From assembly GCF_040115645.1 (NCBI RefSeq), contig NC_089543.1:6510001-6574000 (forward strand): a DNA stretch of 64,000 bases, read 5' to 3'. The position numbers were made by a program, and so were the translations under genes. The DNA comes from Euwallacea fornicatus (Eukaryota; Arthropoda; Insecta; Coleoptera; Curculionidae). The first letter of the stretch is position 1, and the number at the start of each line of letters is the position of its first letter. The notes under the pieces were generated by a model. That model had not been told where the DNA came from. It saw only the letters and a list, made by a program, of their open reading frames with translations, and made no database searches. Positions 1 to 12,317 of the stretch are shown here, piece after piece.

Positions 1-1554
1 CGATGAAACCAGAAATGGAAAAAAGGGCTTTTTACCCGTTAAATTAAGAAGTTCCTAATGTTTTGCCAAAACTAACAAATAGATGCTCGTTTTGGTGAGA
101 CCCAACTGAAAAAAACACCATGGCATACATAAGTGCCCCACCTCATGCTTCGTTTTCTAAGTTCTAAAATGATCTAAAATTAGGTAGTTATGATCGATTT
201 GGAGTTATCTATCAATGTGTTAGTTTCCTGTTTTTACTTTTCCCCAGCCTAAAAGAAGATCAACGTTACATTTGCTTCCCCCACTAGTCCTCTCAATAAA
301 ACCTTTTATTTTTAATCCATTCCTCGACGATTTTATTTACTCTTTTTGTTTTGCTCGTTTTACAACTTCATTTTATCCTCCGGTTATTTATTTTACTGTT
401 TTGCGTTCTCCTAACCAGATGATAACTGTTATATGAGACGTGTATCTCCTTTATGTGTTGCAATAGGACAGCTGAATATTAGAAATAAATACGAGGTGTT
501 CGACGCTCGGTGGTGCGAACGCGTTTATGGAAGACCGGCTGTTGCATCGTTCAGAAAATTGAATCGATCAAGCGAATATCCCTGGCTAGCGAAATTTTTC
601 GTCGAAGTCCCGTTTCCGAGGTACAGGGTGTCCTGCTTGAAATCGCAAAGCGGCTGCTACCTTTCGGTATGAGCGGCAACGTGGAAATGTTCGAAAATAT
701 TTTTGAATCGATAGGCCAAGGGCTTGTACGCGACTGGATGAGCTTCCAGAACGAACCCAGTTTTCTGTAAACGTCCGAAGTACCGTCGACGTGGGACACA
801 CTGTATATTAAGAATAATTATTATTGAACTAGTTAGCAAACCGTTGAAGTAACAACACGCTCTATGGCATTTAAGCGTGTCGAGTTGCATCGTACAAGAG
901 TTTAAAAAGTTTATTAAAGGGACGATATGGATATATCTCCATTTATCAAGTAAATATGTGCTTAAGAGATATGTTAGATAGTTTTCCTTCATTGGCTCTA
1001 TATATATTCAATAACAGCTAGTTTAAATGATTATTGTAAAGATCCATTGGCCCTCTCGCAAGTAGTTAATATCGTTTTTGTTTAATTCGCATACTCTCAC
1101 AAATTAGAGCGGGGATAGAGACGCCCTGATGAGGGGTTTAAACTGATGGTTGTAACCAAGGGACGTTTTAGATCGGTCATTTTCACCGCTCGATGGTACG
1201 TCAGAAGTTTGGATCAGCAATTATGCATGTTTTGCCTAATTTCGTCATCTATTTGGTGTGGACCTTTCAAATGCTTTTTTAGGTATATTCATTGGTTTCA
1301 GAGGTGAAAATGGGCTTTAATATTACAATAACAAAAATCTTTAATGTAGTGTGGACCCAAGCAGTATCGTCAGAATATTAAAGGCAGGAAACTTTCACTC
1401 TGAACGTCTAGTGGTCACTGCTGTTTGCAAAACAATTAAAGTTGCAGTAAAATACACAATATTCCTGTAAACGTTATTTCAGTTTTAATTTTGCTTTTTA
1501 TCGTTTTTGTTCCTTTTGTTTTCTTTTTATCCTTTACCCTTTTCTCTCACTTAG
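1..1554 (+). other. Intron upstream of the SYAP1/Sap47-like last exon
   Basis: No exon of a recognised protein was found here. It ends in a pyrimidine-rich tract and an AG acceptor at 1553-1554, so I read it as the last intron of the gene whose final exon follows. A second acceptor-like site (pyrimidine tract, then AG at 418-419) opens a 240-nt frame ending at 672. That frame resembles nothing I know and could be an alternative last exon or chance. A short inverted-terminus element lies at 622-805. Confidence 0.5.
622..805. repeat. Short element with TACAGGGTGTCC-type inverted termini
   Basis: The left terminus TACAGGGTGTCC at 622-633 is matched in inverted orientation by GGGACACACTGTA at 793-805. 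The interior carries no coding capacity. The same terminal motif recurs elsewhere in the window (11389, 35902, 54811, 57731), so I read it as a MITE-like or foldback element of one dispersed family. Confidence 0.45.
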
Positions 1555-1679
1555 AAGAAGACTGGGAGAAAGAACTGGAAGCGGAGTTGCAGGATTACGA
1601 AATGATTAGCGACACCAAAGATAACAACATCGATAAAGATATTGAAGATATGCTTAACGAGGAGACGGATTTAAAGTAG
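1555..1679 (+). CDS. SYAP1/Sap47-like protein, last coding exon (partial)
   Basis: The exon opens after the acceptor at 1553-1554 with two bases that finish a split codon, then codes for about 41 residues to a TAG stop at 1677-1679. The peptide is very acidic, with segments EEDWEKELEAELQDYEM and DKDIEDMLNEET. The repeated (D/E)-W-E-K-E-hydrophobic and D-K-x-I-E-x-M-L pattern is what I recall for the C-terminus of synapse-associated protein 1 (SYAP1; Sap47 in flies), a BSD-domain protein linked to Akt signalling and synaptic function. The BSD domain itself would lie upstream, outside the window. The assignment rests on this short tail alone, so another acidic-tailed protein remains possible. 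Confidence 0.6.
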
Positions 1680-3632
1680 AGCTTTATGATTTGACATGTC
1701 GACTGTTCAACCATTCTAGTCAGTAATTGTATGATAAGTTACGCAGTTACGGCTTAATTTTATACGGGGCTTGACGCGGCTCAGAGGCGAACACCAACAT
1801 TCGTTTCCACACGATGTTCCTTTATATGTATGTCCGTTTCTTTAGTTAATTTTCTTAAATTACGTATTGTTAGCGGTTAGTAGTTTTCGAATTTTGTTGA
1901 TTGGAAAACGATTTTTCGAAGACAATAATGTATAAGAAAGCGGGGAGAAGGGCGCGTCCAGAAAAAATTGGACTGACATTCCGTACTCACCCATTCCATC
2001 TAGAATATCCCGGAAACATTCTATTTTATTTATGTGTAAAATTTTAAATGTTGTACTTTGAAAATGTGATAATCGATATTGCAATTAAAAGGTCCGCGCT
2101 AGGCTTAGGTGGTAATTGAAAAAAACGGTTACTCCATATACCTATAAAGATTCGAGAAGAGCTGCTACGCTGGGAAGAGGAGGAATAAGAAAGCGTATTG
2201 TATGTTGTGAACAATACAAAAATTTATAAAGGCGTTTATTACGCGCTTTTAATGTTAACACGTAATTTTAACGGTATATGCATATGTGTAAGCAGACGAT
2301 CAGTGTGAGGTCTGGTCGACGACGCGCGGTTGTCGATCGTCTTAATTATAATTAAGTTACAACGTGCACCGTCAACACGAATCAAAGTCTGTACTAACAT
2401 CCATCTCCAAGCGAGCTGCTGCCAAAACGAATACCAAAATTATCGGAACTTCTCTATATATATTGTGTATTTAACAGTATTCCTTAAAGGCATTTGAGAT
2501 TCTAAACGTGACGTATTTGTGATTTTTTTTTTTATATATATATAAGGTTTATTCAAAATATAATATGTGTAAGATAGTCTATATTAAATACCAGATAGTA
2601 TTTAGGTACCTGTATTTGGGTTTAAAGCTGTTGGATACTACAGCTGTTTTTAGTTACGTTTTATGATCATTATGGCGTTTGCATTGACATATGATCTAGA
2701 ACCTAGACACCTAGCTTTTGAGTGTTGAAACATGTTTTCTTCTCTTCGTAATACTTATTACTGTTAAAATACAAATATCTTATTGTTAAATAAATGTAGT
2801 TGTGCTCATTGAGGTGGTGTTTCTCGTCTTGAACAAAACGGCCATTCCGGCAGCCTTCTGTTTGACCCGCTAAGCTATGAGTTTGGCCACGTCCGTCGCT
2901 TAGTGAGACGAAACCTTGCTTCAACGCATGTTTCACGAACGTTCGGGGAAGTCCACCGCCTGCTCCAAAAGCAAAATTCTGCCCCAGTTAGGAAGTTGTC
3001 ATCTATTCTGGTAATTTCTTTTGCGGTCTGTTAGACGAGACGAAGAGCAACTCCCCAATTGAAAGTGAAACCAACTTGGGCCAATCTGGCGCGGAACAGA
3101 CATGGACGCGTAAGCTAATCTCCCTGTTTCCATATCAAATGCATCGGTTTTTAATTACGGGTACAAAGGAAGACAAAATATAACAGGCATCAACGGTGTA
3201 TTGTAATTTTACTTAAGAGTAAAAAATATAAATAAGATACGAACGTTCTGTAATTCACACAGCAATAATTCCAATTTTGATTTAAATATACTCGCCTTAA
3301 AGTAGTCAGTCACGGAGTGAACCGAAAACTCCAGAGCATTAAGTACCTACTGGAAAATAGTTAGAGGTGTCTATATTTCTTAAACGGAGTGAAAGAATAT
3401 TGCGGCATACATTAATAGGGTAAATTAATGTTTAACAATATGAAAAGTGGTTGGTTAAACGGTTAAGAGTTAATAATTAATCGAAGATTAACGTAAGATA
3501 TATACAACCTAAAAGTCGATGTAGGATGTACGTTAAAGTACATAATATATCTATAACACATACTAATAACTGATCACAATAAACAGCATAATGGAACCCT
3601 AAAAAAAATAGAAGCGCCGAGTCGTCATTAAT
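1680..3632. other. Convergent 3' region between SYAP1-like gene and SCAMP
   Basis: There is no supported gene here. It is AT-rich and probably holds the 3' UTR of the SYAP1-like gene on the plus strand; a canonical AATAAA lies at 2789-2794. The rest, to about 3632, is intergenic or the far end of the SCAMP 3' UTR. Confidence 0.4.
2789..2794 (+). terminator. Candidate poly(A) signal for the SYAP1-like gene
   Basis: AATAAA lies 1.1 kb past the stop, in AT-rich sequence. It is the first canonical hexamer I noticed downstream on this strand. The use of this site is inferred. Confidence 0.3.
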
Positions 3633-3638
3633 TTTATT
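3633..3638 (-). terminator. Candidate poly(A) signal for SCAMP
   Basis: AATAAA on the minus strand, about 117 nt past the SCAMP stop codon. The distance is typical for a short insect 3' UTR. Confidence 0.4.
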
Positions 3639-3754
3639 TCCAAACATCGTAATTTCCTTTTTTAAAATGAATGAATTATAACAATAAAAATTTTTCATGA
3701 TTAAATTGGGAAATTTAATAAAATACTGAACAACTTAAAATTAGTATTAGGTAA

Positions 3755-6004
3755 TTAGTATCTGTTATTAGTAGAGTTAGTGTTACTGTTTTGGGAAAAT
3801 TGGGACTGAACCGCGGCTGCGGCCACGTTACTTGCAGCACTTCGGACGTGCTGATTGCCCAAGACCACATCCGTGAATTCCTTTTTGGCTTTATCCATAC
3901 TGGCTCCGGTACTTCGGTACATTCGGTGAATCTGGAAAGTCAGAAAACCGAAGATGAGAAAATGCAATTGTTTTCGTCGCAGTTCTATCAGGAGGGGACG
4001 CATCCAGGAAAAACTTTTTCCTTCGCCACTTTGCCACGGAATTTTAAGGATGATCGATCAATACAACATCTTTTTCCGATACGGATATATTGGTGCCGAC
4101 GGCTGTGTTAAGCTTGTATTGGCGATACACCTATATCGTTACATCTACAACTTACCTTACTGATCATGAACAAATCCGCTGCGGCTGCAAGAGTGAATCC
4201 AATAGCAACAGTAAGAGCTATAAGTCCCGAAATGATGCTCCAAGCAGAGCTTCCAAACGTTCCAATAGCTGTAAAAATTCCTCTGAAAAGCAGGAAACAA
4301 TATATTGGAGTATTACTCGCTCATGTTAGAATTGCGACTTACATGGTTCCCGACCCAGGAATTCCAATTGCATGGATGGTGGTAACAACAAATTGGAAAA
4401 AGAAAATAAAAAAGAACACCATAAAATTAAAAGACGAATCTGAACGGAATGCTTTATAGGCTGGTCTGAACCAGCACAAATAAGAAAATGGTGTAAGAAG
4501 AAGGGTGTACAATATACCTACAACAATAATTGTTATATTTTTTAGCACTATTCCTCCAATCGTATTGCTAATCATAACAACTCCGTGGACTGAAAACAAA
4601 AAAACGATATAAAAATAGTGATCACATCGCGGGGAAGCACGAAAACTTACAAATCCAGAGATAATATAAATGTCTGACAATTTTCTGAAATTCTAATGGG
4701 ATATCAAGTTGAATATCTTGATAAAAACACGGCTGGAAACAACATTGTTCGGGAAGCGGAGGCCAATTATTACGTCTCACGTTGTATGAAGACTGTCTCA
4801 TTTCTTCTTCTCTTCTGGCCAATTCTTGTTCTTTCTTTTCTAATTCTTCTTGTCTCCTCTGTACAAATTCAAAACAAGTTGTATAATTAATATCGCTTTC
4901 GTTTATAAATAAGTTCTTCCCAGGAGCCCACACTCATCCATTTTTTACGTTTGCAGAAGAAATAGTATGTTACCTGTAGTTCTTCAGTGTTAATAACAGG
5001 TTTTGCTGGTTGATGCTGAATCACTTGCTGTGCAGTTTTGGTATAAGCTGGCGGTTCTTCAGTAGGCTGCATGATAGCTGGTCCACTATTTGAGGAAGGT
5101 GCTACTCCAACGTACTGTAGCAAAACAGAAAAGTGACAAACTGAAATCTGGTTGGAAAATGGCAAAGAAACCCCCAAAAGAAGCTGGCTGAGTAAGCATT
5201 CTTGGTCTCTCTTAAGTTCAAAAGCAACCCATTAAATATGTTCCTGCTATGATATGTAACAGATGAGTTCGTTAATATGTTGATAGGACTGAAAACAGCC
5301 TTAATATTGACATGTTTATATACTGTCAAAATTAATGAATCAATAGAAACTAAAGTCCATTGATGTTGTTGACAACCATTGTTATTTGATTTATCAAATA
5401 ATCCATTAGGTTATACATAGCAAATAGAGACTTATCAACCATATAGATATTATTAAAAGCAGATAAGACATCGTATGTAACAAATAAGATCATTATAGTG
5501 TTTTAATGTTACATTATATAGAAAATAATTGTTAAAAAGTAAGATATCTTACCGTTCTGGAGCCTGCAGCAGGCTGGTTGTCAAAAGGATTATAATCATC
5601 AACGCGAATCTGGGCATTTGCAGTCCTTGCAACTTGTTGTACTGAGGGGTCCTGAAATTGATCAAATTGTTCCTTAATTGATCTATAATAAATTACATTA
5701 TGGTAGTTTATTAGAAACCTGAGCGTGTAGGTGTTTTGTTGGAGATGTAACAGTTTAGATCTCTGATATACTCAGACACGCCAAGTACTCAGTGTTTGTT
5801 AGTGTTCAAGCAGTTTTTAAATGAATTAGATTTTTAAATCACGTACCCACTTGAGGTAAGCAAGAACACAAAGAGCGTTTTCACGCACGCATACAAGATC
5901 GACGTAATGTAAGTGGAATTTATGTGTTGGTTTTTTTAGTAACTTACTGCAAAGGGGTTGTCTATTGTGGGCTCCCCGAAAGGATTTTCGTCGAATCCAG
6001 ACAT
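3755..6004 (-). CDS. Scamp: Secretory carrier-associated membrane protein (SCAMP), 7 exons
   Basis: Tetraspanning protein of trans-Golgi, endosome and secretory-vesicle membranes, acting in vesicle trafficking and fusion. Coding exons in transcript order: 6004-5948, 5651-5553, 5114-4974, 4858-4651, 4589-4343, 4282-4156, 3931-3755. They join in phase to 351 aa, close to the 338 aa I recall for human SCAMP1. The cytosolic N-terminus carries three NPF motifs (residues about 7, 16 and 40) that bind EH-domain proteins. A charged coiled-coil segment (RRQEELEKKEQELARREEE) follows, then the family signature NNWPPLP and PCFYQDI, and four hydrophobic segments. Between the second and third of these sits the conserved cytosolic loop CWFRPAYKAFRSDSSF, an amphipathic PIP2- and fusion-related element. 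The C-terminus is polar (Ser/Asn-rich). The start codon is the first ATG and matches the usual MSGFDxNPF beginning. All introns are GT-AG. Confidence 0.95.
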
Positions 6005-6816
6005 TTTGTTACAGTTTGTTTAGCGAAACCTCTTTTTAGACGTATGCAACAATGAAAGTAGGTTTATCTGAGGATATTTTCATTATCGCAAATCACAAAT
6101 GGCAGGCGGCAAGACACAACACACTTATCTCTTTAATTTGCCTTCGTTTCGTAGGCACAGCGATCCAATCTCCCAAATTTTCAATTTGGCAATGGCATGA
6201 ACGGCAATTGACGGTGATGGTTCGTGTCAATGACTGACATTGACAATTACATCACCATGTGGGTTAATTACACAGGGGTGTTTTTAATTATTAGAGTAGG
6301 GAACCACGTCCAGCTTTATTCGTTACTGTGACTCAGTGTAGTAATAGGAAACTCCGTCTCTGACGTCAAGATAACGTTTTTGTAGTATAGTAAAGGAAAG
6401 AGCTAGAGATCTGTTCTGGCCCAATGCGCTACTCATATGGTAACCATCACTGGTCAATGTCACATTACCTATGGTTTTCAGATGTGAGTCTCAATGGGTT
6501 TTCCGAAATGCAAATCTGGGGTTTGATCACTTATCAGCTGATATGGGATGATTCAGATTGGTTGGGTGTAATGAAAGTGCAATGCGATTGGTTATAAATC
6601 AGCTGATCGGGATCGATATCGTTTCTGAAAAAGGGCGAACAAACCTCATCAAAACATTAACACTCCACTTACCGTTGTGTCGTGTCGTGTTGCATCACTA
6701 TTTGCGGTTGCTTTTCCTATAAATTTCGTAGGCAGAAAACGAAAACAAAGATGAAAACGTTAATTTTAAAATATGTTCGAAAGAAACTGAAAGTTGAATG
6801 ATAAAACTTAATCGAA
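6005..6816. promoter_or_regulatory. Shared promoter region between SCAMP (-) and FICD (+)
   Basis: These 812 bp separate two divergently transcribed start codons and must hold both promoters and 5' UTRs. Near the FICD side are two inverted CCAAT-type boxes (GATTGGTT at 6556-6563 and 6586-6593). Two copies of the palindrome ATCAGCTGAT, containing an E-box CAGCTG, lie at 6533-6542 and 6598-6607. I found no TATA box at a convincing place. The roles of these motifs are inferred from their symmetry and position only. Confidence 0.6.
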
Positions 6817-8425
6817 ATGAATATCTTTGTAGTGGTAATATCAATTCTCTTGTCTGTGATATGTGTTTTGTTAGGTTTACTCCAGCACTTTTATCTTGTA
6901 TCTAACGTATATAAAAGAGCAACGATTTGGTATTCTCCAGCATTTGAGGATCTGATTCCAACTGATGCCAATAAAAGAAATCAACTTGATTATCCCTTGA
7001 GTACAGAGTCGCACCATGACGATACAGTATTAAATGATCTAACGTCAGCACTGAGATCTGAATCAGATGAATCCAAAATAATGAGGGATGGTAGCGGAAA
7101 TAAGATGAATATGGGCACTGATTCTGAAGTGTACAACACAATCCAGGCGGGCCTGGCATTTAAAATAGCAGGAAAGAAAAGCAAAGCAATGAAACTGTTT
7201 GAACATGCTAACGCCATGGCTCCAGACAACGCAGATGTGCTGAATTGGTATGGAGAGTTTTTGGAGCAAAATCACGATATCGTTACAGCTGATGAGTTAT
7301 ATTTTAAGGTAGGGGAATACATGATGGCAATGTCACTTTGTAGACTAATTTTAAACTATCATACTAAAGATGTTCCTGTATTTAGGCCTTGGCCTACTCT
7401 CCAAATCATCAAGCTGCTTTGTCCAACAGAAAACGCACAGCTCCTGTAGTAGACAGACTAGACCATAAGTTATTTGAAGAAATTGACAAATTAAAAAATG
7501 TATTGAAGGAACGAATGAAACAAGATAATTTTGACACTGTAAAAAAGCAAGCTTACTATCTTCATATCTACCATACTGTAAGTCTTCAATTTTACAATTT
7601 TAAATAAGTAAGATGGGAAAAACCTTTTTTAGGTTGGTATTGAAGGGAACACCATGACAGTGGAGCAGTTAAGGTATGTGTTAGAGACAGGGCATGTTGT
7701 CAGTGGTAAAAGCTTATTAGAGCATAATGAAGTTCTGGGTCTAGAGAAAGCAATGCAATATGTGAAGCTACTGACTAGAGTTGAACATATTGGAATTAAA
7801 GAAATTCTGGGGATTCATAGGAGAGTTTTAGGTCATGTAGATCCCATCAAATCTGGAGTTTTTAGAGATGAAAAGGTTAACATAACATTAACTAGGTAAA
7901 ATAGTTAAAAAATAGAAATTATCATTTGAAGGTATTTGTTGGTAGCCATGTTCCTCCTCCACATAATGAAATATCTGCCCACATGCAAAACTATGTAGAT
8001 TGGTTGAATTCAGAGGAAGCCCATAGCATGCACCCTGTAAGATATGCTGCTCTAGCTCATTATAAACTAGTTGATATACACCCTTTTGTTGACGGAAATG
8101 GACGCACAAGTAGGCTTGTTATGAATCTTATACTACTTAAAGCTGGATATCCTCCCGTAATGGTTTTGAAGGAACAGAGGTGAGCCAATATCATTATTTA
8201 CAATGTTTTCTATTTAATAATTCTTATACGAAAACGATGTCTATTCGTATTTTCAGAGATAAATACTACGACACGTTGAAATCCGCAAATATGGGGGATG
8301 TAAAGCCATTTGTTCGCTTTGTAGCACAATGTACTTTACAGATTTTGGACATGTATTTGTACGGAACTAGAGCCTTATCATTAGATGGGCCAGACCACCA
8401 AGTTGTACAATATTCTGAACCTTAG
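6817..8425 (+). CDS. Ficd: FICD: Fic-domain protein adenylyltransferase, 5 exons
   Basis: ER-resident enzyme that AMPylates and deAMPylates the chaperone BiP according to ER load. Coding exons: 6817-7308, 7386-7577, 7633-7875, 7932-8179, 8257-8425, joining to 447 aa (human FICD 458 aa). Residues about 3-30 form one hydrophobic type II membrane anchor. A TPR-like region lies at roughly 105-190, with the FICD-typical phrases LNWYGEFLE and ALAYSPNHQAALSNR. The inhibitory helix motif TVGIEGN (T228, E232) matches the S/T-x-x-x-E-G/N consensus. The catalytic Fic motif HPFVDGNGRTSR begins at H359. All key residues are present, so it should be active. The start ATG is directly followed by the membrane anchor. 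At the end of exon 3, the donor at 7876 was chosen over a later GT because it continues the family sequence in frame. Confidence 0.96.
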
Positions 8426-8769
8426 TATTATTGATTTTTTAAAGGAATACTAGAGACCAAAGAGGGTACAGTTAAGGAAATATTCTTTCCCCATATTTTG
8501 CTAATTTCCACACCATTAAATAATATAGAGAAAACATATTAAGGTATAATAATTCGTGTTGGATTAGCAAACGCATTTGAACTTCAATCCCATCACGGAA
8601 TTAAAAATTTTTCAGTTTTTAATGGGTATTTAGAAATGTGATTCTTCTTTGTCAAATAGTGGTGGGCGTACTTAAGGGGTCAATCGACCGATTAAACGTT
8701 AAACAAAATTCTAAACGAATGACCGTTGCATTGAAACAAATATTTATTTATTTATTTCCGTTAAACATG

Positions 8770-8775
8770 AATAAA
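8770..8775 (+). terminator. Candidate poly(A) signal for FICD
   Basis: AATAAA about 345 nt past the FICD stop, followed by another AATAAA at about 8784. An ATTAAA closer to the stop (about 8515) is an alternative. Confidence 0.4.
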
Positions 8776-8815
8776 GCAATTAAATAAAACCAAAGTTCTT
8801 TAAATTTTCTATTAT

Positions 8816-8821
8816 TTTATT
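8816..8821 (-). terminator. Candidate poly(A) signal for ABHD18
   Basis: Minus-strand AATAAA about 145 nt past the ABHD18 stop codon, with more overlapping copies further downstream at about 8740-8757. Confidence 0.4.
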
Positions 8822-8965
8822 AAATTCTTAAAATATGCACATTCGTCCATAAACAGCAATATTTTATGAATGTATCACAACCATATTCTCACAGGGTTAT
8901 CTCAGGAAAAAATTATTATTGGTTTGTTTTTAGGCACTTTGAACATGAATGTTAATTTCATAGAA

Positions 8966-11900
8966 TTAAATTTGATGAATGTTTGGCGACAAGGGGGGCG
9001 TTTTCTTCTTTGCTTTTTCAAACGCCTCGACGATTGCGTCTCTAATGAAACAAAAAGAGACATAGTTTTTAACTAAATATCTGTACGAAAACTTATTTAA
9101 ATTTACCTGAAAATGTTCCTATACCAAATATATGCTCCCACGTGGCCACAATCCAAATACCTAACGGTTGCTCCTGGCCATATCTCGTCAAGTTTTGACA
9201 CGCCCCTTCTAGGAACATATCCGTCAGTTTTGGCAGTGATTGATATCACAAGAGATGTATCTATGGGCACAGAGAAATTCTTCAAATGGGTACATTCGTC
9301 CATCATTCCTCGCATAAACCATAGAGCTTCTTTAGCTGAAATCAATCAGTGTCACGGCGCTAGCAAAGCTATTTAAAGGAACTTTTCTATTTACCTCTTT
9401 TCTTCATTTCTGTAATGCTTTTACTAGGAATAAAGGGGGGCACATTTTTAATATTCTCAATTCTAGATAAAAGGTGGTCTTTTGCAGGTGTAGACTTGTA
9501 TGATACCGCTCGGCAACTGCTCTCGCCCCCGTTTATTTTGATAACATTAACTAATTCGTATGGAGTCACGTAACTGGACTTTAATTCGTCAGCTAAGTCC
9601 ATGCCATACTGGTCATGATAATCTATAAATATTAATGTTCATTTTTTTTTTACTTAGGAACAGAATAGTTTAAATTACGACTATTTAGATGCTTTATGAG
9701 AAAAATAAATATGTAAAATAATATTGATTTCTACAGGTTCAGCTGAAATATATAGCAGAATACATTGAGGGGTCAATCAGTGAGAATGTGGCATTCCTTA
9801 ATTAACGCCTGTTTACGTCAAATAACACATTATGATTCTTACACATCCAAAGTGTACCAACCTGTCCAACCTTTGCTTAAATTGCAAGCAAAAGGATCGT
9901 CCACTATTTTACACGCTTTTGATAATTCTTCACAATATAACGCATCACTAAAATATTGTTCCTGAAGCATATCCCAGTTAATTGATTCACTCATTACTCC
10001 CTGCATGAAAAGGGAAAATATTTGTAAGTATTGAACTGAAAGTGAGTTACTGAATATCTACATTATCCAATCAAACCAGATTCTGTTTAAAATTAGTTAC
10101 ATAAGATTTATAGTTTTGATCTAACTCCAATTTTGAATACTTATTAGAAAACATCACTTTTTAATTAGTTACGGCCTTTATTAAATGTTATCTTTGTAAT
10201 GGAGATTGTTGCAAGATGGTAACTAATGCATTTAGAAGTAGAAAGGTCCAGTGAAAAATATATATAGACATGGAACATATATTTGTGAAAAAGGTGCTTT
10301 TAATAGGGTGTTCAAGAAATTGTTCAAGCTAAGAAAATTTGTAATTGAAGGAACAAGATTATATCTCAGGGTTTTATTAGAAATTTCCAATGGGAAAAGA
10401 TCAGATTATGGCAAATTTTTACCATTCTTTTTATGTTTATCATAGTTTCCAAAAGAGATCTTATTCATTTTGAACATATGTGATGTACAATGGATTAAAT
10501 GGATGCTGCAAATGATTTACCTCTGTGAAAACAGATGATGCAGTTGACCAACTTAAACAAGGAACTAGCACCAAGGGTTTTGGCCAATTAGTTGCTGCAA
10601 GAGAAGCCATCTACGAAAAATAATAATATAAAAAGCTATGACATGAGAGGATATAGTGTAACGTCAAAATCCAACCAAAGCTTTATCCCTAATTTGACAA
10701 AACTTGACAATTAAATGTTTTACATTGGGCCTTAATAACATACACTTATTAAGTATTTAGTTTCTAATCTCTTGCAGTTCTTTTTAACTCTTTTATACTA
10801 CAGTTAGGGTAAAATCCCCCAAGTGTTCAAATGATAAATAATAGGAAACTTACATGACCTCCCATTGATATGCCTGTAATACCCAGAGGTCCAAAACCAA
10901 GTTGCTCACACCAATGAAGCAACACTAGACACTCTAATATTAAACAGCCACCCATAACAAAAATATCAGACACATAGTGCACACTTGATCTAATTTGTTT
11001 TTTGGGTTTTCTTAGTCCATAAAATGGATTTTCTAGGATTATGGCACCTATGCCAGCTTTTAAAAGAGGCTTGGCCATTATATTTCTTCTTCGCCAAAAA
11101 TACTGCAACAATGATGAATTACAGCAATTAAGGTAAGGGAGCTTTCATTATTTAGTTATTAAGAGCTGATGGTGAGTAATGAATGTATACAGTTTGTCCT
11201 GAATTGGTACATGAACAGCAAATCTAGAAAGAGGTTGGTGGGAACAGTGGTATGATAATGTTAGAGAGTCAGATGAGATGATAAGCTGACAGATCCCGGA
11301 TAATTCTATAAATGTTCTTTTTTTACTATAGTTTAACTTTATGTCCATTGGGACATTTTTACTGCCAAGGCTGTAAGATCTTATTGCTGTATAGGGTGTC
11401 ATACTGGGCTGAGAACCAGGATAATTAAGGAAGAGCTGTAATAACTAGATCAAACAAAAATATCCTCAAAATAACAAATCTTCATGATTATTAAATTTTA
11501 ACATTTTAAGAATTACCCACCTGATTAAAAATTTTTTCACAATATTTGACATCTTGATTGCTTTGCAGTATCTTCTGAAAGAAGCCTCAGGATAGGAATG
11601 TGATAAAATATTTTAATCATGTTGCTCCTTTCAGGTTTCATATAGAATGAAATTCCTACATTTTTTCCATTAGAGATTGGGACAATTCTCAGTATGACAC
11701 CCTGTAGTATACCCTACATAAAAATATTGATGTTGACAATGATGAATTTAAGTGTTTGTGAAGTAAAATGATAAAACCTTACTTTAAAGCTATAAATAGC
11801 TTGGTGTAAACAAGGACACTTTAACTTACATGATCACCTGTTCCAGCCAGATGAATGCAAATTGGCTTATGTTCATTTTTCCATCTTAAAGGTAATACCA

Positions 11901-12317
11901 TTTGAAAATAAGCATCTTGTACTTCAGTTGGAACAAGTCCTTCAAGGTGTAAGGCAAAGGGGCTTCGAAACTTCCCTTCAATGATGTGGCAGTCCACATA
12001 TTTCTGGGACTATATCAAAAATTCTTCCTTTAATTGTTTTTAGTCACAAAGTTCTTAGGACAGCAGTACAAAAACTTACATTGATTATCTGTATGGGGTA
12101 GTCCTTTGGCACGAGATCACAACATGTTTGCCGGTTTGAAATTATTTTTCTAAACTGAAACAGCCTAAAATATCGTTCCTATAAATAAACATTTAATAGT
12201 CGTTTAAAAATGATAAAAGGTTCACCTTTCCAGGTGTCCAGGGAGTCCCCAACCTTTCGTAAAAAATTTCGATAATAGTAGTTTTCTATATATAACGTCC
12301 AGCCGGCTTACGGGCAT
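8966..12317 (-). CDS. Abhd18: ABHD18-family alpha/beta hydrolase, 9 exons
   Basis: Orthologue of human ABHD18 (C4orf29, DUF2048), a serine hydrolase family; from memory, recent work links it to mitochondrial cardiolipin deacylation. Coding exons in transcript order: 12317-12226, 12164-12080, 12009-11830, 11102-10854, 10610-10521, 10000-9862, 9622-9395, 9335-9107, 9041-8966, giving 455 aa. The N-terminus SRLDVIYRKLLLSKFF and GWG match the family start. Next come the oxyanion-side motif HLAGTGDH (ending at residue 119), the YFWRRR motif, and the nucleophile elbow GISMGGH (S198). Late in the protein are the triad regions MDECTHLKNFSVP and GHVGAY, the latter with the likely catalytic His. All expected residues are present. 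Phase decided the acceptor of exon 2: the AG at 12165-12166 gives RLFQFRKII, which matches the family. Confidence 0.94.
11389..11711. repeat. Inverted-terminus element in the ABHD18 intron
   Basis: The left end (TAGGGTGTCATACTGGGCTG, from about 11392) is repeated inverted on the right (TTCTCAGTATGACACCCTGT, 11687-11706). It lies wholly inside the intron 11103-11829. It shares the GGGTGTC terminal motif with other short elements of the window and has no coding content. It is probably a MITE-like insertion. Confidence 0.55.

Larger units (their letters stand above)
8426..8965. other. Overlapping 3' ends of FICD (+) and ABHD18 (-)
   Basis: The stop codons of the two convergent genes are 540 bp apart. 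Plus-strand AATAAA sits at 8770-8775. On the minus strand AATAAA occurs at 8816-8821 and as a run of overlapping AATAAA hexamers at about 8740-8757. If these are used, the two 3' UTRs overlap or abut. There is no other gene in this interval. Confidence 0.5.
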
